A stretch of 64,000 nucleotides of DNA from Hemileia vastatrix (lineage: Eukaryota > Basidiomycota > Pucciniomycetes > Pucciniales > Zaghouaniaceae): the NCBI GenBank assembly GCA_030280995.1, contig JASXTE010000005.1, positions 37,917,203 to 37,981,202 on the forward strand, written 5' to 3'. Positions 1 through 11,723 of this stretch are shown in pieces. The stretch's first letter is position 1, and each line of letters begins with the position of its first letter. Both the position numbers and the translations under genes were made by a program. The notes under the pieces are model-generated. The model did no database searches. It had not been told where the DNA came from and worked only from the letters and a program-made list of their open reading frames with translations.

Positions 1-254
1 TTTAATGAAGCCTCCAAACCACTAATAGACATGCCCATCAGCATTCCTAGTAACCCATGACATGATTAGAAGAGTAAAAACCGTCAAAATCCTGTATTAA
101 TAAGGAAAATCCATCAAAATTAAAGAATAAGATAAAAAGAGAGTATATGCGTATTAAACAATAATATAAAAGACTAAAGAGGAAACTTTTAAGGTTAATA
201 ATAGTTTAATAATAAGGTAGATTCACTGTAGAAACAATGGGGCTAATCCTGACA
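1..254 (-). repeat. LTR piece, cut by window start
   Basis: This stretch is the reverse complement, with scattered mismatches, of 1127 to about 1370. Its inner end reads CTGACA at 249-254, i.e. TGTCAG on the minus strand, the same terminus as the plus-strand copy at 1127. It is therefore the first part of an LTR lying on the minus strand and running off the left edge of the window. No coding potential is seen. Confidence 0.6.
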
Positions 255-1126
255 TTATACTATGTGAAATTCCCATTCAAAAATACCCAATATTAACTGA
301 GAAACCACCCAAAAACCCAAAAAAGAGCGTGAGATGTGGGGTAACTACATGCAGTCCTTGGCAGGCGCTAGCACAGGTAAATCCTTGACTAATTTCAGGC
401 AAATTTAAGTGTGACAATAAAATAAGATGCCAAGAGTAAGGTTATTAATGAAATTAGTGCATATAAACAAGGTCAATGCATTATTAATTAAGCTAGGACA
501 CTAAATAAGCGCCTGTCGCCTATTTTAGTGTGTTTCCCCACAGTGGGCATAGAATGTGGGGTAATTATAGTGTGAAAAAGCTAACTTTGCTAAAAATGAA
601 GCTATTCACATGGGAAAAAAGCAGGCAGTATGTGGCCAGTACACAGAAGCCATTTCTGGCATAAAAAACACCAAATTTGAAAAGTGTTATTTTAATGTAT
701 TTAAATAGCCAAATCAATAGTCCTAAATGAGACAAATTGATCTGTCAAAGCACATTTTTGATATTCTCAATTTTATGGTGCATATAGTCAACTTTTAAGT
801 GAAATAAAGCGCATTTCTTGTTTTTTGCATTAAACAGTGAAAATAACAGCTTTAAGTGTACTTAAAAATTATGTAGCCTTATACTTAAGGTTCTTAAGAT
901 TACCCTAATATATTCCAACTTAATATTAAGTACATAAGACTAATAAAAGGTTGATATATGCGTGTGTATAAGGTGTTATAATGGCATATTTTGTATATTA
1001 TCATAATTTTACTTATGTATACTGTTTGTGTACTCTTAATTATTATTCCCATGTATAGTTCATGTGTTTAACATAACTTATAAGTACTTTTAACTCAGTC
1101 CTGGAGATATACAGGCTGACATATAA
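255..1126. other. Spacer between two head-to-head LTR pieces
   Basis: AT-rich DNA with no credible gene. Its last part (1053-1119) is a dispersed repeat found again at 4031-4097. Both contain ACTCAGTCCTGG followed by an ATATACAG motif and end at CTGACA. I cannot assign either copy to a named element. Confidence 0.4.
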
Positions 1127-1580
1127 TGTCAGGATCAGCCCCATCATTTCTACAGTGAATCCCCCTTATTATTAAGCTCTTATTAAGCTTAATTTTCCTG
1201 CTTTAGTCTTTTATATTGATGTATAATAGGCATATATTCTATTTTTTACTTATTCTTTAATTTTGATGGATTTTCCCTATTATTCCATGATTTTGGTGGG
1301 AGTTAATCTTCTAATTATGTAATGGGTCACTAGGGATGTTGATGGACATGTCTATTAGTTGGATGGAGGCGCCATTAATAGTATATTGTACTGGTAAATC
1401 AAGGGATTCATTGGGGAACTTATTGTGTATAAAAGGAGGAAGTTTTGGGTCTTGTTTTCAACATTCTTTATCATTAAAATTTAAACATATAACCAATACA
1501 ATTACAATACATATCAATAGTACTTATAAAGTCTTTGAATAGTATCTGAATTTATTAAATCTATTTTTCTACCAACTATA
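1127..1580 (+). repeat. Probable solo LTR
   Basis: Begins TGTCAGGATCAGCCCC and is the mirror copy of 1-254. Downstream it has a TATA-like box (TATAAAAGGAGG near 1429-1440), as expected of an LTR promoter. The 3' end is uncertain: TATAA directly precedes the element at 1122-1126 and recurs at 1577-1581, which could be a 5-bp duplication, but the sequence before the second TATAA does not end in CA. No internal retroelement genes follow, so a solo LTR is the simplest reading. Confidence 0.5.
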
Positions 1581-1754
1581 AAGATTGTAAGCCATATATA
1601 ATTAGTGAGATTAGAATTACTGAGACCCTCATATTTAGCTATAGCTATCTTATTGGATTTGTACTACAGTATTCATATAGGACCATAAAAATCTTCTAGA
1701 CAACTGACCATTCAAGCTAGTTCATCTCTTTGTACTTGACCTCAGCCTGACACA

Positions 1755-1985
1755 CCCCTTGATTCAATAATATGCAGGGGAGGGTATTGCCAAATTTTCA
1801 TATGAGGCTTACAAAAAAAATGACTTGAAATTTTGGTGATACCCATCCCTTACTTCAATAAAATTCAGGGGGGAGTATTGCCAAAATTTTATATAAGACT
1901 TGAAAAATTCTTTACTTGAAAGAATTTTGGTGATACCTGCCCCTTAGTTCAATCAAATTTGGGGTGGTACTGGGAAAATTTCAAA
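1755..1985 (-). repeat. Harbinger-family tandem array (copy 3)
   Basis: Two to three degenerate units, each with a CCCCTT..TTCAATAAAAT motif, a GGGG..GTATTGCCAAA motif, then a GACTTGAAAATT-like segment and a GATACC motif. The same array lies at 21480-21735 and 58882-59300, always next to the 3' end of the SANT/coiled-coil gene. Confidence 0.75.
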
Positions 1986-2182
1986 TATGACTTGAAAATT
2001 TTAACTAAAAAAGAATTTTTAACATTAAAAGTGCTTGAAAATTTTATTTAAAAGAGAATATATAATATTAAAATATGAAAATTCAACTAATGATGGATAG
2101 AGTAAAGAAATACAGGAAATTAAGAAAAAAATTTATGTACAATTAATTATGAACAGTTATAGTGCAAGAGAAATAAAACAAA

Positions 2183-3582
2183 TTAGTCATCAAACAATTT
2201 CTTTAAACATTCAATTTACTTAACAGATTTATTAGCTTTAACACATCCTATCAAGAAATCTTTCTTCTTGGAATTTTCTTCACAATCAAGCTTATATTTC
2301 ATCTGTTCCATGAGGTTTTAATGCTTGAGTGTTTTCTCCTCTTTCTTTGATTTTTCAATACTTTGAGATAACTCAAATTTCTTCTCCTCCAGGACTTGTG
2401 CCCTATCATCCTTCTGTTAAGAGAGTTCATACTTCCTCTCTTTCAAGACTTGTGTCCTATCATCCTTCCGTAAATAGGGTTGGAACTTCTTCTCTTCCAA
2501 ATCATGTGCTCTGTCATCCCTCCTTAAAGAGAGCTCGTATTTTTTCTTTTCAAAGTCTAGAGCCTCTTTAGTGATTTCAACTTGCTCTAGAGTGATAAGA
2601 AATATTAACGAAAAGTAGAATAAAAGCAGAGTAAAGTATTAAGAGGTTTGGTATCACTTACCAGAATCACGTTTCTCCAAAATTTCTTTGATAGAATAAA
2701 AAGGGGTTTGAGATGAAGTATCACTTTTTCTTCTTCTTTGAGAGTGGAAATTTAAACTACTTGACACCCTTCACTTTTTTTTAAAGGTCAAATTTTCCTC
2801 CTCATCATTGTTTCTGGCTTCTGACTCAGTTGATTGTGGCTCCTACATTTGTTCTTCAGCCTTTTTAGAAATAAGAAAATGTAAATAAAAAAAGAATTGG
2901 TAAGATAAAAGAAAAAAACATACTTGAGTTAGATCAGGTTGGTTTATATTGCCATAAGGATCTATTAAAAAGATATCTTGATTTGTGGAAGTTAAATGAG
3001 GGGAGGCTTGAGTAGAAGAAGAAAGAAAAAGATTTCTTTTGACATCATGTTTGGAGATAGAATTTTCACCATCCAACATGTTTTCAGGATTAACACCAAC
3101 TCACTCTCCAAAAATAGCATCCATCTCTTTAAAGTAAGGACATAAAGAATCAAGTTTATTTTCTATGTATTTGATGCCCTTACTGATATCAAGGTCAGTA
3201 ATACCAAAACCAGTAGAAGATGAAAGATTCTTTGCCTTCTTGTATTTGGCTTGATAATGCTTGAAGCGTTCAGACATCTGTTTCAGTAAAATATATATAT
3301 TTCCCTTAGTTTTATTTATTAATTCATTTGCCATTAGAAGATAGCCATTGACTTTTGATGCAGGGGGCCGCCATTCTTTAGTTGCATTCCCAGTACCAAA
3401 ACAAAAATCATAATTAGTTTTTATTTTTAGCCAGCTGATAAGAATGAGATGATCATCTTTATTTAGTTGAATGGTTTTGGATTTCTAAATTTTTCAGAAG
3501 AGAAAGGGAAAGAGGGAGTAGTGGGATTTGAAGAACAAATGGGTGATGTATGCCGTTGAGAAGATCTATGATGACGATGCAT
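2183..3582 (-). pseudogene. SANT/trihelix-like protein with coiled-coil tail (copy 3)
   Basis: Starts at ATG 3582 with MHRHHRSSQR, matching the start of the copy at 60829. A frameshift near 3470 moves the DNA-binding region to another frame, where KDDHLILISWLK and SKVNGYLLMANEL can be read (3334 downwards). This is a tryptophan-containing helical domain like the SANT/Myb-like accessory protein of PIF/Harbinger transposons. An exon of acidic and serine-rich sequence follows, then a C-terminal coiled coil with repeated R-K/R-DDR..LEE-K blocks (2560-2230). At least three nonsense or frame breaks mark it as dead. Role by family knowledge: helps the transposase bind DNA and enter the nucleus. Confidence 0.75.
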
Positions 3583-4022
3583 GTTAAGATAATTAAAGAT
3601 GAAAAGGAGTAGAAACAAGCAGATGGGATAGCATGATGAAAAGGAGCAGAAACAAGCAGATGAGAGAGTGAGATGAAAAGGAGTGGAATCAAATAGATGA
3701 AATGGGGAGAAATTCTTAGTGGATAGAATGAACAGGATGGGATGAGAATGGGAGTGCACAGAAAGGTAGAAGCCATATCCAGAGAGTAGTCCAAGATGTG
3801 GTTATGGCAGAAAGTTGTGCAACATGTGGTTATGACAGAAAGTTGTTCAAGATGTGGTTATGAAAAATTGGGTAGAAAAATGTTGGATAAGAGGTGAACC
3901 TTGACACATAAAGTGTTTAATAACCCAATTATTAGCAAAAATAATTGTGGTAGATAATTGGGGTATAAGTATTTTTATCTGCAATTAATTTAATTGCAGA
4001 TCCCTGAACATTGATACCCCCT

Positions 4023-6674
4023 ATGGTTTTCATGTATAGCCCATGTGTTTAATACAAATTATAAATAGTTTTTACTCAGTCCTGGGAATATACAGACTGA
4101 CAATTATACACAGCTCTAAACTTAGTATGTTAGATCTATTTTTTGTAACAAGATAGGTCCCATTATTGGCTTATATTTAATCAAATTTGATTGAAGAGCA
4201 TTCTTGTTTTAAGTAAAAATCATAGAGCTCCTTCTGAGTATTAATTTTCTTTTAGATGGATATTTCATAGTTTATACTAAAAATTTAGGCAAATACTAGT
4301 TTAAATTGATTTTTTTTTTTTCATAAACTGAAATTTTATTATAAAAAAGCTCTTGAAAACAATCTTTATTTCTAAATAGTTAAAATTCTTCTTGTTGAAA
4401 TTACTATTATTAAAAATATAAATATTCAAGTATTTCTATTTGATAAGGGAAATAACTAAGAAGATATATGTAGTCTGTTTTTGTCTAAAGATTATCAGAT
4501 TGAGTGTATTTCATAGATTTACTTTTTGTAAAAAAAAATTTCTTTACTTAATAATTTGAGTATTTTATTACTATTAAGAATCATTAAAATCTTGTAACCA
4601 TGTTGTTTTATGTGAAAAATATGTGTAAATTTCAAGCTGTGATTTATCCTTGTGGAATATTTTGTCACAAAGAACAAGTATGTGCACCTTCAACTTTGTA
4701 CTTGCATTAAAATTCCAAAGGAAAATATTAAAATATTTCCTTAAATTTATGTTAATTACAGTATAATTCTTCTAATATATACATTTTCTATTATAAGAGC
4801 TAAAAATATTGATCATTTGTATATTAAACAAACTTTATATTAAATTTTTCTATAAAAAAACTGGTATAATAAGCAAATGATACTCTTATTAAATATTCAG
4901 AAGATTTACTGAACAATAATAAAAAATTATATTCAAACTTAAATCCCATATATTCACATAAAATTACTTGGTACAATTTGTTGTGTGGGCTACAGAAGAA
5001 AAGTTTTATTGCAAAAAATGGTATTCCCAAAAAAATAAAATCTTAAATTAAGTTTTTAATCAATAGTATGGTTTATTTTAATTTCCATTTAAAAGTTTAG
5101 ATTCTTTTTAATTTTAATTTTTTTCAAAATAAAAATTTACTGACTATTGATAAATTTTTTTTCTTTTAATGAGATAAATTTACTACCCAAAGTTATCTTA
5201 CAGAATATCAATGGAAAAATATACCAAAAATATTCAGAACTTCAGAATTTAATTGTATTAAATTAAGATATATTATGTGTTTATTTATTAGTTTGTGAAT
5301 AACTATAGCTATAAGAAGGAGAAAATAATTTTCTTTGCAATATCAATAGTTTTGCTACATTTAAAAGGTGCAACAACATGATTGGATTATACCACTTGAA
5401 GAATTAAAACTATTTGAAGATACAAAATCCATTATTTCACATTTATCATTGATGAGTACAAAGAAAATATGAAATTACTTCATTGAGTTAAAAACTAACC
5501 AATAACACATGAATGAGTTTTTTTTTGGTTTTATGTGACTTTTACTTATTTCTTGATCTCAGAATTTAATAATCCTGATTTTTCAATATGCTTCTCATAT
5601 AATTCATTTAAATTCAAGAAATAATATTTTTCAATCTAAAAATTCTAATATGAAACACATTAGAACTTCAGTTTATATGGTTAATATTCAAATATTACTG
5701 TTTTGAATTATCAATGAGCATTTTTTTGACCTTTAAAAGGCACAAATTAGCTTTCATATGTTTTACAAAAGATTTTCTTAAATTAATAAATCAATTTAAA
5801 GATGATACCTTTAAAATTAATAATATATTTTTCTATCATTTTATTGATAAAATAGAGTTGAAAAATAAGATAAATATATAATTCATTAAAAAGAAATCTT
5901 TATTGAGAAGATTCTTAAACTTTCCTTATTGTGATTTTTAATCAGAGTTCATTTAGATTTCTCAATTGCTTCAGTATATATTCATCCATCATTAAGGAAG
6001 AGTTAAAGCTGATGCTAAAGTAGGTTTTAGCATGAGTTCTATCATATTTTTATCAGAGCTCCATCTTACTTCCATCTGACTTCAATTTGAGGACTTTCTA
6101 GAAAGTCCCCCCCCCAATTTTTGTGTGGTTGAGATATCATTAATTTTTGAGTAAACGGTGCAAGTCCTTTTATAAACCTGATATCTTTTTTCAAATGGAA
6201 GATTCAATTTACTATAAAAAAGAGAGAAAATTACCAATATATTCTTTTTCTTATCTTTCCCTCTTTTTGCATCATTCTAGTTTCTATATGAGATGATTTT
6301 AGCATATTTGTAACCAAATTATCAGATTAATTCTGCCCAGAAAGCTTCGAATAAGAAAAATCAAGGAATGAGTCTTATCATTGATGAGAATTCTGGGTCA
6401 ATATTTTTATTATTTTTTGCAGCTGTGTTTTGATGTACATGGCTTGGAAATAAGTTCTCATTTCTCTATTTTTCTTTTACACTTTCCTAAAAATCATTTT
6501 CTTCCATTTTAAATTGATTTCATGACTGGTGAAAGCCTTTTATTATAATATTTCAAAGAAAAAAAAGATAAATAATTTTCTTATCAGTTAATAATTGGTT
6601 AAACTTCTATTTCTGATAAAAAAGAAAAATAAGAGGGATATTAAAAGAGTATGGGAAGATAGACAGAAAGACAT
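4023..6674. other. AT-rich gene-free DNA with one decayed transposon end
   Basis: I see no gene here. Near the right side, 5985-6125 resembles the right end of the CACTA-like family found at 11724-11984 and 43034-44257: the phrase CCATCTGACTTCAATTTGAGG, then GGACTTTCTAGAAAGTCC, a C-run and a GTGTGGTTG-like end. The matching left end was not found, so this is a degenerate or truncated copy. The rest is long A/T runs and short direct repeats. Confidence 0.5.
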
Positions 6675-6725
6675 TAGGGGGTGTCCGTTCTAGAAAATCT
6701 GCACTTAACTTAAGTGTGGATTTCA
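6675..6725 (+). repeat. Left terminal inverted repeat, Harbinger copy 1
   Basis: Pairs with 34466-34516 with few mismatches. It holds an internal palindrome (6699-6719, CACTTAA/CTTAAGTG) that corresponds to CCGCACTTA..TAAGTGCGG in the right end. Confidence 0.88.
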
Positions 6726-7031
6726 AACCAAATCAGCACTTAAATTTTGCAAAAAAGTCACTTATTTCAAAAATGGGTGTCAGTTCTGACCTCAAATCAG
6801 CACTTTTTTTGTGTATTTTTTTCAAAACCACATGTTGGCCACATCATCCCTTTCTTTCCCATACCATCCCTATCACATGTGATACACTGACCTTCCTCGC
6901 TACCTACCCATCAATCCTTAGCACACACCCCTTCCTGAAATTTTCAACATTTTGACCAGGCATGTTTACATTCTTATTTACTTATTTCTTCTACCTCTTA
7001 ATCTTTGTTCTTGTTATGTGCCAGTTTCATA

Positions 7032-7244
7032 ATGCCTCCCAGACATTCCAAATCTCAAAAGGTAACTCAAAAATCTGCTTTGTCACAAAAGTATCCTCGT
7101 AAAGCAAGCCCTACACCTGAAAAATCAAAGTCAGCTTCAGGTCAGCTTAAAAAGGATGATTATCTCGTCATAATAAACTTCCTTAAAATAAAATGGAATT
7201 TTGAAGCATGTTTTAGATGTGAAAAGTCCACTTGTATTGGACGT
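7032..7244 (+). pseudogene. SANT/trihelix-like gene, 5' part (copy 1), split by Gypsy-1
   Basis: Starts MPPRHSKSQK at ATG 7032, followed by a basic, serine/proline-rich leader and then the first helix of the DNA-binding domain (KKDDYLVIINFLK). The reading frame is cut at 7244, where the LTR of Gypsy-1 begins. The target site ACGT (7241-7244) recurs at 20107-20110, and joining the two sides gives an uninterrupted frame aligned with the copy at 60829-59432. The gene is therefore dead only because of a precise insertion at this point, although the 3' part has further damage. Confidence 0.82.
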
Positions 7245-8384
7245 TGTGGCATTCCAAATCTGGGTAGGCTACTTAGGTGAAAATTTGATTGGACCTTGGT
7301 TGGAAGAAAATCATGGTGTTAGCAGGTGTTAATTTGGTTGAAGGGAGTTAACTGGATTTTTTTTGGGTGGATTTATGGTGATTTTTGGAGGATTTATGGT
7401 GAATTTTTTGGAGGATTTATGGTGTTTTGGAATGGATATATGTTGGTATTCCTATTGTTATTTGATGGTTTCATGGATTGGGTATTGGTTTTACTGGATT
7501 TTCTAGGGCTCTCTTGGTATTTTTGGTGGATGCAGTGTGCTCATGGAGTAGCCATTTTTTTCCGGTGCGCTCCGGTTCGCTCCAGTGATTTTCCGGTGCA
7601 AAAGCGAAGTCACTGTGGCAAAGTTGGTCATTGTGGCAAATTTTGGTCACTGTGCCAAAAGTTTGGCTATTGTGGCAAAATTTGGTTAGAAAGTTATTAT
7701 GCTTACTAGATCATATGCATGTAGGGTATTGTTGGAAAGGTCTGGAGCAGGAGAATCATATGGGGGGAATCTTAGTCTTCTAAATGTTTTTTGCCTTTTA
7801 GTTTTCATAATAAGGGTCTTTTTTGATAATTAACAATATTTAACATATAACAACAATTATAATAAAAAAATATCAACATATAGGGTACCATTGGATAGCT
7901 CTCATCCTTGGTGAATCAAATCTATTTCTTTTCTTATAAAATTTATAAAATAAAAATATAATAAGGAACACTCTTTAATTTTGGTGGGATACTGGGTAAA
8001 TCTGGGGCAGACCTTTAATAAGGCACCTTTGAACAGATCATCCCAAGGGTAGTTTCGGGGGTACTTTATTGTACTTTTCAGTCTCTGGGGCAAGTGTTGT
8101 GGCTTGTTCTAAGTATTTTCTGTGACTTGTATCAGTGTAATCTGGTATTAGGTATTTGTTTTGGGGGTGTAATCATTTATTGCACTTATTTTTTTTATAT
8201 TATAGGTTTCCAACACTTTCAAAGTCTTTCTCTCAGATTTTCAACTTATCCAACTCCTCAAGCAGATCTTCAAGCTTAGTTAATTGAATCTTACGTTTAC
8301 TTAGAGGGACAGGGATTTCTTTTTGTTTTTCCAACTCCCTTGGATTCTGCCTGAAGCAAGGTGACTGTAGGAGTCTACTCTACA
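7245..8384 (+). repeat. Gypsy-1 5' LTR
   Basis: Starts TGTGGCATTCC and ends GTCTACTCTACA. Nearly identical to 18950-20106; the 3' copy has about 17 extra bases near 19412-19428. The translated stretch in this LTR (around 7326-7709) is a shadow, not a gene. Confidence 0.92.
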
Positions 8385-8388
8385 TTTT

Positions 8389-8405
8389 TGGCGCCCAACA
8401 TGGGG
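8389..8405 (+). other. Gypsy-1 primer-binding site
   Basis: TGGCGCCCAACATGGGG lies four bases after the 5' LTR. It begins with TGG, as expected for pairing with the CCA end of a tRNA. I cannot name the tRNA without the genome's tRNA set. Confidence 0.7.
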
Positions 8406-8552
8406 TTCAAATTCTCTAGCTTCTGAAGAAACTTACTTGTTGGACTTCTGGATTTTGGTTTTCTGGTTGTTGGATTTTGATTGGTTGGTTATTTAGTGAT
8501 TCTGGTAACTGGCTGAAACAGTACAGGATCTGTGGTAGTAGGGATCTAGGTA

Positions 8553-8667
8553 TAGGGCTGAACCCTTGCTAGATCTGTTGTTTTTGTTTTTGTTTGTTGT
8601 TTTATCCTAGTAAAGGGCTGAACCCTTGTAGGATATTGTTGGTTGTCTGGTAAAGGGCTGAACCCTT
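8553..8667 (+). repeat. Three leader hairpins in Gypsy-1
   Basis: AGGGCTGAACCCT occurs at about 8554, 8614 and 8654. Each can form an AAGGG/CCCTT (or AGGG/CCCT) stem with a CTGAA loop. They lie between the primer-binding site and the gag start, where packaging or dimerisation signals of retroelement RNA are usually found. Function is inferred. Confidence 0.55.
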
Positions 8668-8699
8668 GCAGATTTTATTGGTTTCTGGTGCTATTTGGG

Positions 8700-10499
8700 A
8701 TGTCTTCTCCATCTGGTGCTGGTGTTATTTCTGCTGCTGCTGATGGTGTCAGGCCTTCAGTAAGGATTCAAACTTGGGATGGGCCCAAGTTTGTTGGTGA
8801 TGATGTAAATTGGTTTTTGGGCAGATATGAGGCTTCTGCTGGAATTGATGGGGCTTCTCATTTAGATATGGTGAAGCAGGTAATCTTTTTCATTGGTGAT
8901 AGGGAATTTGAGAAGGAGATTACTGGTATGGAGGGTTATAAGACTAGGGATTAGAAAAGGCTTAGTAGGGAAATGGTGGACAGATGGGGAGTCAGATATT
9001 CAATGGTGGATTTAAATAAGGTTGTTGGAGAATGGCAAGTGCAGGGTGGAATAACTTCTTTGGTGAGTTATAGGAAATTTGTTGGTAGTTTTGAAACTGT
9101 GGTGGAATATCTGGTGGAGGTAGAGGAATTGGCTCATGAAAATGCAGTCAAAGATTTATTTTGGTCCGCTTTTGGGAGGGATGTTAGGATGGATGTGTTA
9201 AAGGAGTTGTCTAGGAAGGGTTTGATGAAAACCTTACCTAATGAGGAACAGAAGTTGCTTGCACTTAAGGTGGTTAAAGAATAGGTGGAGTCTCACCTCA
9301 AGCTTTTGGCTGTGGACAGTTATCAAGAAACCTGTACACAGTATGTTAGCAAAATTAATGAAGTTTTGGCTGATAATAACGGTATTATGAAGAAGGCTCA
9401 GGAGGCAAGAAAAGCTCAGTTGGGGAAACCAGTTCCTAAGGTGGATAAGAATGTGGATAAGGAGATGGTGGATCAATTGGCTGACTTAACGAAGCAATTG
9501 AAAATTTTTGTTCAAGAAACTCAGAAGGCCAGCAGGGTTTCAGCTTCTTCTTCATCATCTTATTTAAGTAGAGGTTATGATAGGAGGAATGGTGGTACTG
9601 TTGATGTTTGGATTTGTTCCTACTGTAACTGGAAGAGACATAAGTCTAATAATTGTTGGAGTTTGAATAGGTATCAGGCTGCTGGTAGAGTAAAATTTGA
9701 TGGAAAGGTATTTAGGTTTTCTGATGGATCTTTTATCAAGCCCAGTGAAGGTCTGGCTCCTTCTGATTTGGTGAGGAGGAATAGTATGGGTGAAAAGAGA
9801 GCTAGGTTTGAGGAATTGCCTACTGAGGCTTCTTCTGGTACTTGAAATAATTCTGGAGATAAGGGGAAGGAAAAAGAGGTTAGTAAGGCTACTTTTTCTA
9901 CTTCATATGGTAATTTGGAGTTATTAAAGGTTGTTAAGGTGGATGGTGAGTGTATGGCTGGTTTATATGATGTGGAGGCTGCTAGGAGGGTGGCTGCTTC
10001 TAAATCTAGAAGCATTATTTCTAATCAGTTAATGTCAAAAGGTGGAAAGGCAGATTCTAAGAAGGCTGAAGATCCCAAGAAGATTTATACGCCTGAAGAG
10101 ATTTGTCAGATGCAGAAGGGGATAGCTGATATGGGTCCCCCTAGTTTTGGTGCTTTTGATCTTAATGGTGATCTTATGCCTTTGGGTGATGGTTCAGATA
10201 CAGAGGAGGATGTGCCTTTGGCTTCTTTGCCTAGGACAAGTTCTAGTGGGCCAATGGAGGGAGTTAGAACTACTGTTGATGGTTCTGGTTTGGTCTCTGT
10301 TGATGGAAACGTTCATGGGGATAATTGTGATGTGGAGATGTGTGATGTTGATAATGTGGGACCTCAGGAGTCTTCTAGTGCAAAGGTTGCTAGGAGTAAG
10401 GCTCATTATGAGAGGCCAGTGGTTTCTGGTCAAGAGAATGCTATGGATATTGTTTTTGGGAAGGGTGAATCAGCTTCAGATTCCATTATCTTTGGGTGA
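8700..10499 (+). pseudogene. Gypsy-1 gag (nucleocapsid precursor), broken
   Basis: Chosen start is ATG 8700 (MSSPSGAG), in the frame used throughout. Stops at 8953, 9282 and 9843 break an otherwise continuous frame of about 600 codons. A capsid-like helical region (about 8760-9500) is followed by a CCHC zinc knuckle (CSYCNWKRHKSNNC, about 9615-9660; CX2CX4HX4C), which binds RNA in the particle. The tail is acidic and low in complexity. The stops replace codons that look like W, Q and R in context, so this is decay and not programmed readthrough at three places. Protease continues in the +1 frame, so the gag-protease junction would need a frameshift. Confidence 0.8.
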
Positions 10500-11070
10500 A
10501 TTGCTCACTATTAGTCCAGCCCTTGCTGAAAAGAAGAAGAAGCATTTGACTAGGAGAAGAGTGGCTACTGGTGAGGTGGAGTATATGTGTGAAAATGTGG
10601 AGAAGTTTGGTAATGAGGTGGAGACTCATTTTTCTGCTCCTTTGGGATATTTGGTGGTTTCTTTAAATCGCAAAGATGTGAAGGCATTGGTTGATTCAGG
10701 CTCACAAATAAATTTAATTTCATTGGATCAATCAACTAGTCTGGATTCGCTAATTAAAGCTGGTGTTGGAGGAAATCTCAGAGGGATAGGTGGGCATGCT
10801 ACTGAGTTGATTGGTACAGCGGAGCATGTAAAGTTAGGTGTAGTTGGAGCTGTTGGAAAATTTCATTTTTATGTGGCTAGAGGAGCTGTGAAGACAGTTT
10901 TAGGAGGGACATTTTTGATGTATTTTGAGGCCAAGATTGGTTATCAGTCTGGTGTTGGGATTAGTTTGGAGATTACTGGGGAGGATATGAGGCGGTTACA
11001 TATGAGGTTGGCACCCCCAGGTGATGAAGGTTGGGAAACTAGGCCTGGTGTTTCTGCATCTTGTCAGTGA
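10450..11070 (+). pseudogene. Gypsy-1 aspartic protease region
   Basis: In the +1 frame relative to gag. The retropepsin-like motif ALVDSGSQINLIS (about 10684-10722) has the catalytic D-S-G triad, followed by a GIGGHATELIGTAEHVKLGV flap-like region. It would cut the Gag-Pol polyprotein. The frame ends at 11070, after which only fragments are open until the RT region; a MITE and an LTR-like insert lie in between. Confidence 0.75.
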
Positions 11071-11394
11071 TGCACTTGCACTAGGAAGAGAAAAAAATTG
11101 AAGTCCTCTTCTGGTGTATTTGAGGATAGTGGTGATCATTTTGTTGGTGACCCTTCTTTTTTAGGGTAGATAGGGCTGATCAGTCTAGTGCTGTAATCTC
11201 TCTTCAAGAAGAAATCCCGGATTGCAGTAGTTCAGCTCAAGTGGAGATATATCAAGTGGAATCTCAACTTTTTGTAGATAATATTACTTTATTATGTCAA
11301 TTTTCTTCAAATTATTTGTCTGGTTTCAGATTTTCTTCAAGTTTTTCTCTCAAGTTTATTTCAAGTTTTGAAGATGTTTTAGGGAAAATTTTGT

Positions 11395-11640
11395 TGGAGA
11401 GGAAAAGTTTTGGAGTGGTGGCAAATGGGTCTAAAATTAAGTCCCCCCAATTGTGCACCACTAGGGTTTCTTCTACACCTTTCAAAAACATTACCATGGC
11501 CACACATGTGAGCATTGGAGACACCCCTGGTTGTTTTTCTAGATATAGCAAGAAACCATTAGACAAAAATCAAGAAAAAAATCTCAAGATAACTGAAAAT
11601 CAGAAAAAAAAAATTTATGTAAAGATGTTGTCAGTAGGAA
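11395..11640 (+). repeat. Internal duplication in Gypsy-1 (unit A)
   Basis: Almost identical to 13545-13760 (unit B) in the same element. Both encode a GSK(I/S)KS..LCT(T/A)RVSS stretch and a THVSIGDTPGCFSR stretch. In unit B the frame is open; in A it runs into the MITE-bearing segment. The duplication makes the protease-RT spacer unusually long. Confidence 0.8.
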
Positions 11641-11723
11641 GGAGCCTACTTGGTTTACTGGTGGCCTCCAGCATGAGTATAAACTGCACAATAACTCTCA
11701 ACTAATGTCTCATTCTTATTTCT

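Larger units (their letters stand above)
1745..4022 (-). mobile_element. Harbinger-TET family, copy 3 (half element)
   Basis: Collinear with 58870-61180 of the full copy at 55678-61180. It contains the tandem array (1755-1985), the decayed SANT/coiled-coil gene (2183-3582) and the right terminal repeat, ending GATACCCCCT at 4022. The hairpin module CTGCAATTA...TAATTGCAG at 3979-3999 is also kept. The half that would carry the oxygenase and transposase genes is absent, so the copy is truncated near 1745. Flanking bases give no convincing duplication because the left end is missing. Confidence 0.8.

Noticed and set aside
3459..3794. Serine/proline/leucine-rich frames upstream of the SANT genes (3459-3794 and 60718-61065).
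   Set aside because: They overlap the leader and first exon of the SANT gene in another frame; similarity between them is only due to the shared element.
7326..7709. Tryptophan/glycine-rich frames in 7326-7709 and 19125-19412.
   Set aside because: Both lie in the LTRs of Gypsy-1 at the same place, show no domain, and the second copy is shorter because of small changes.
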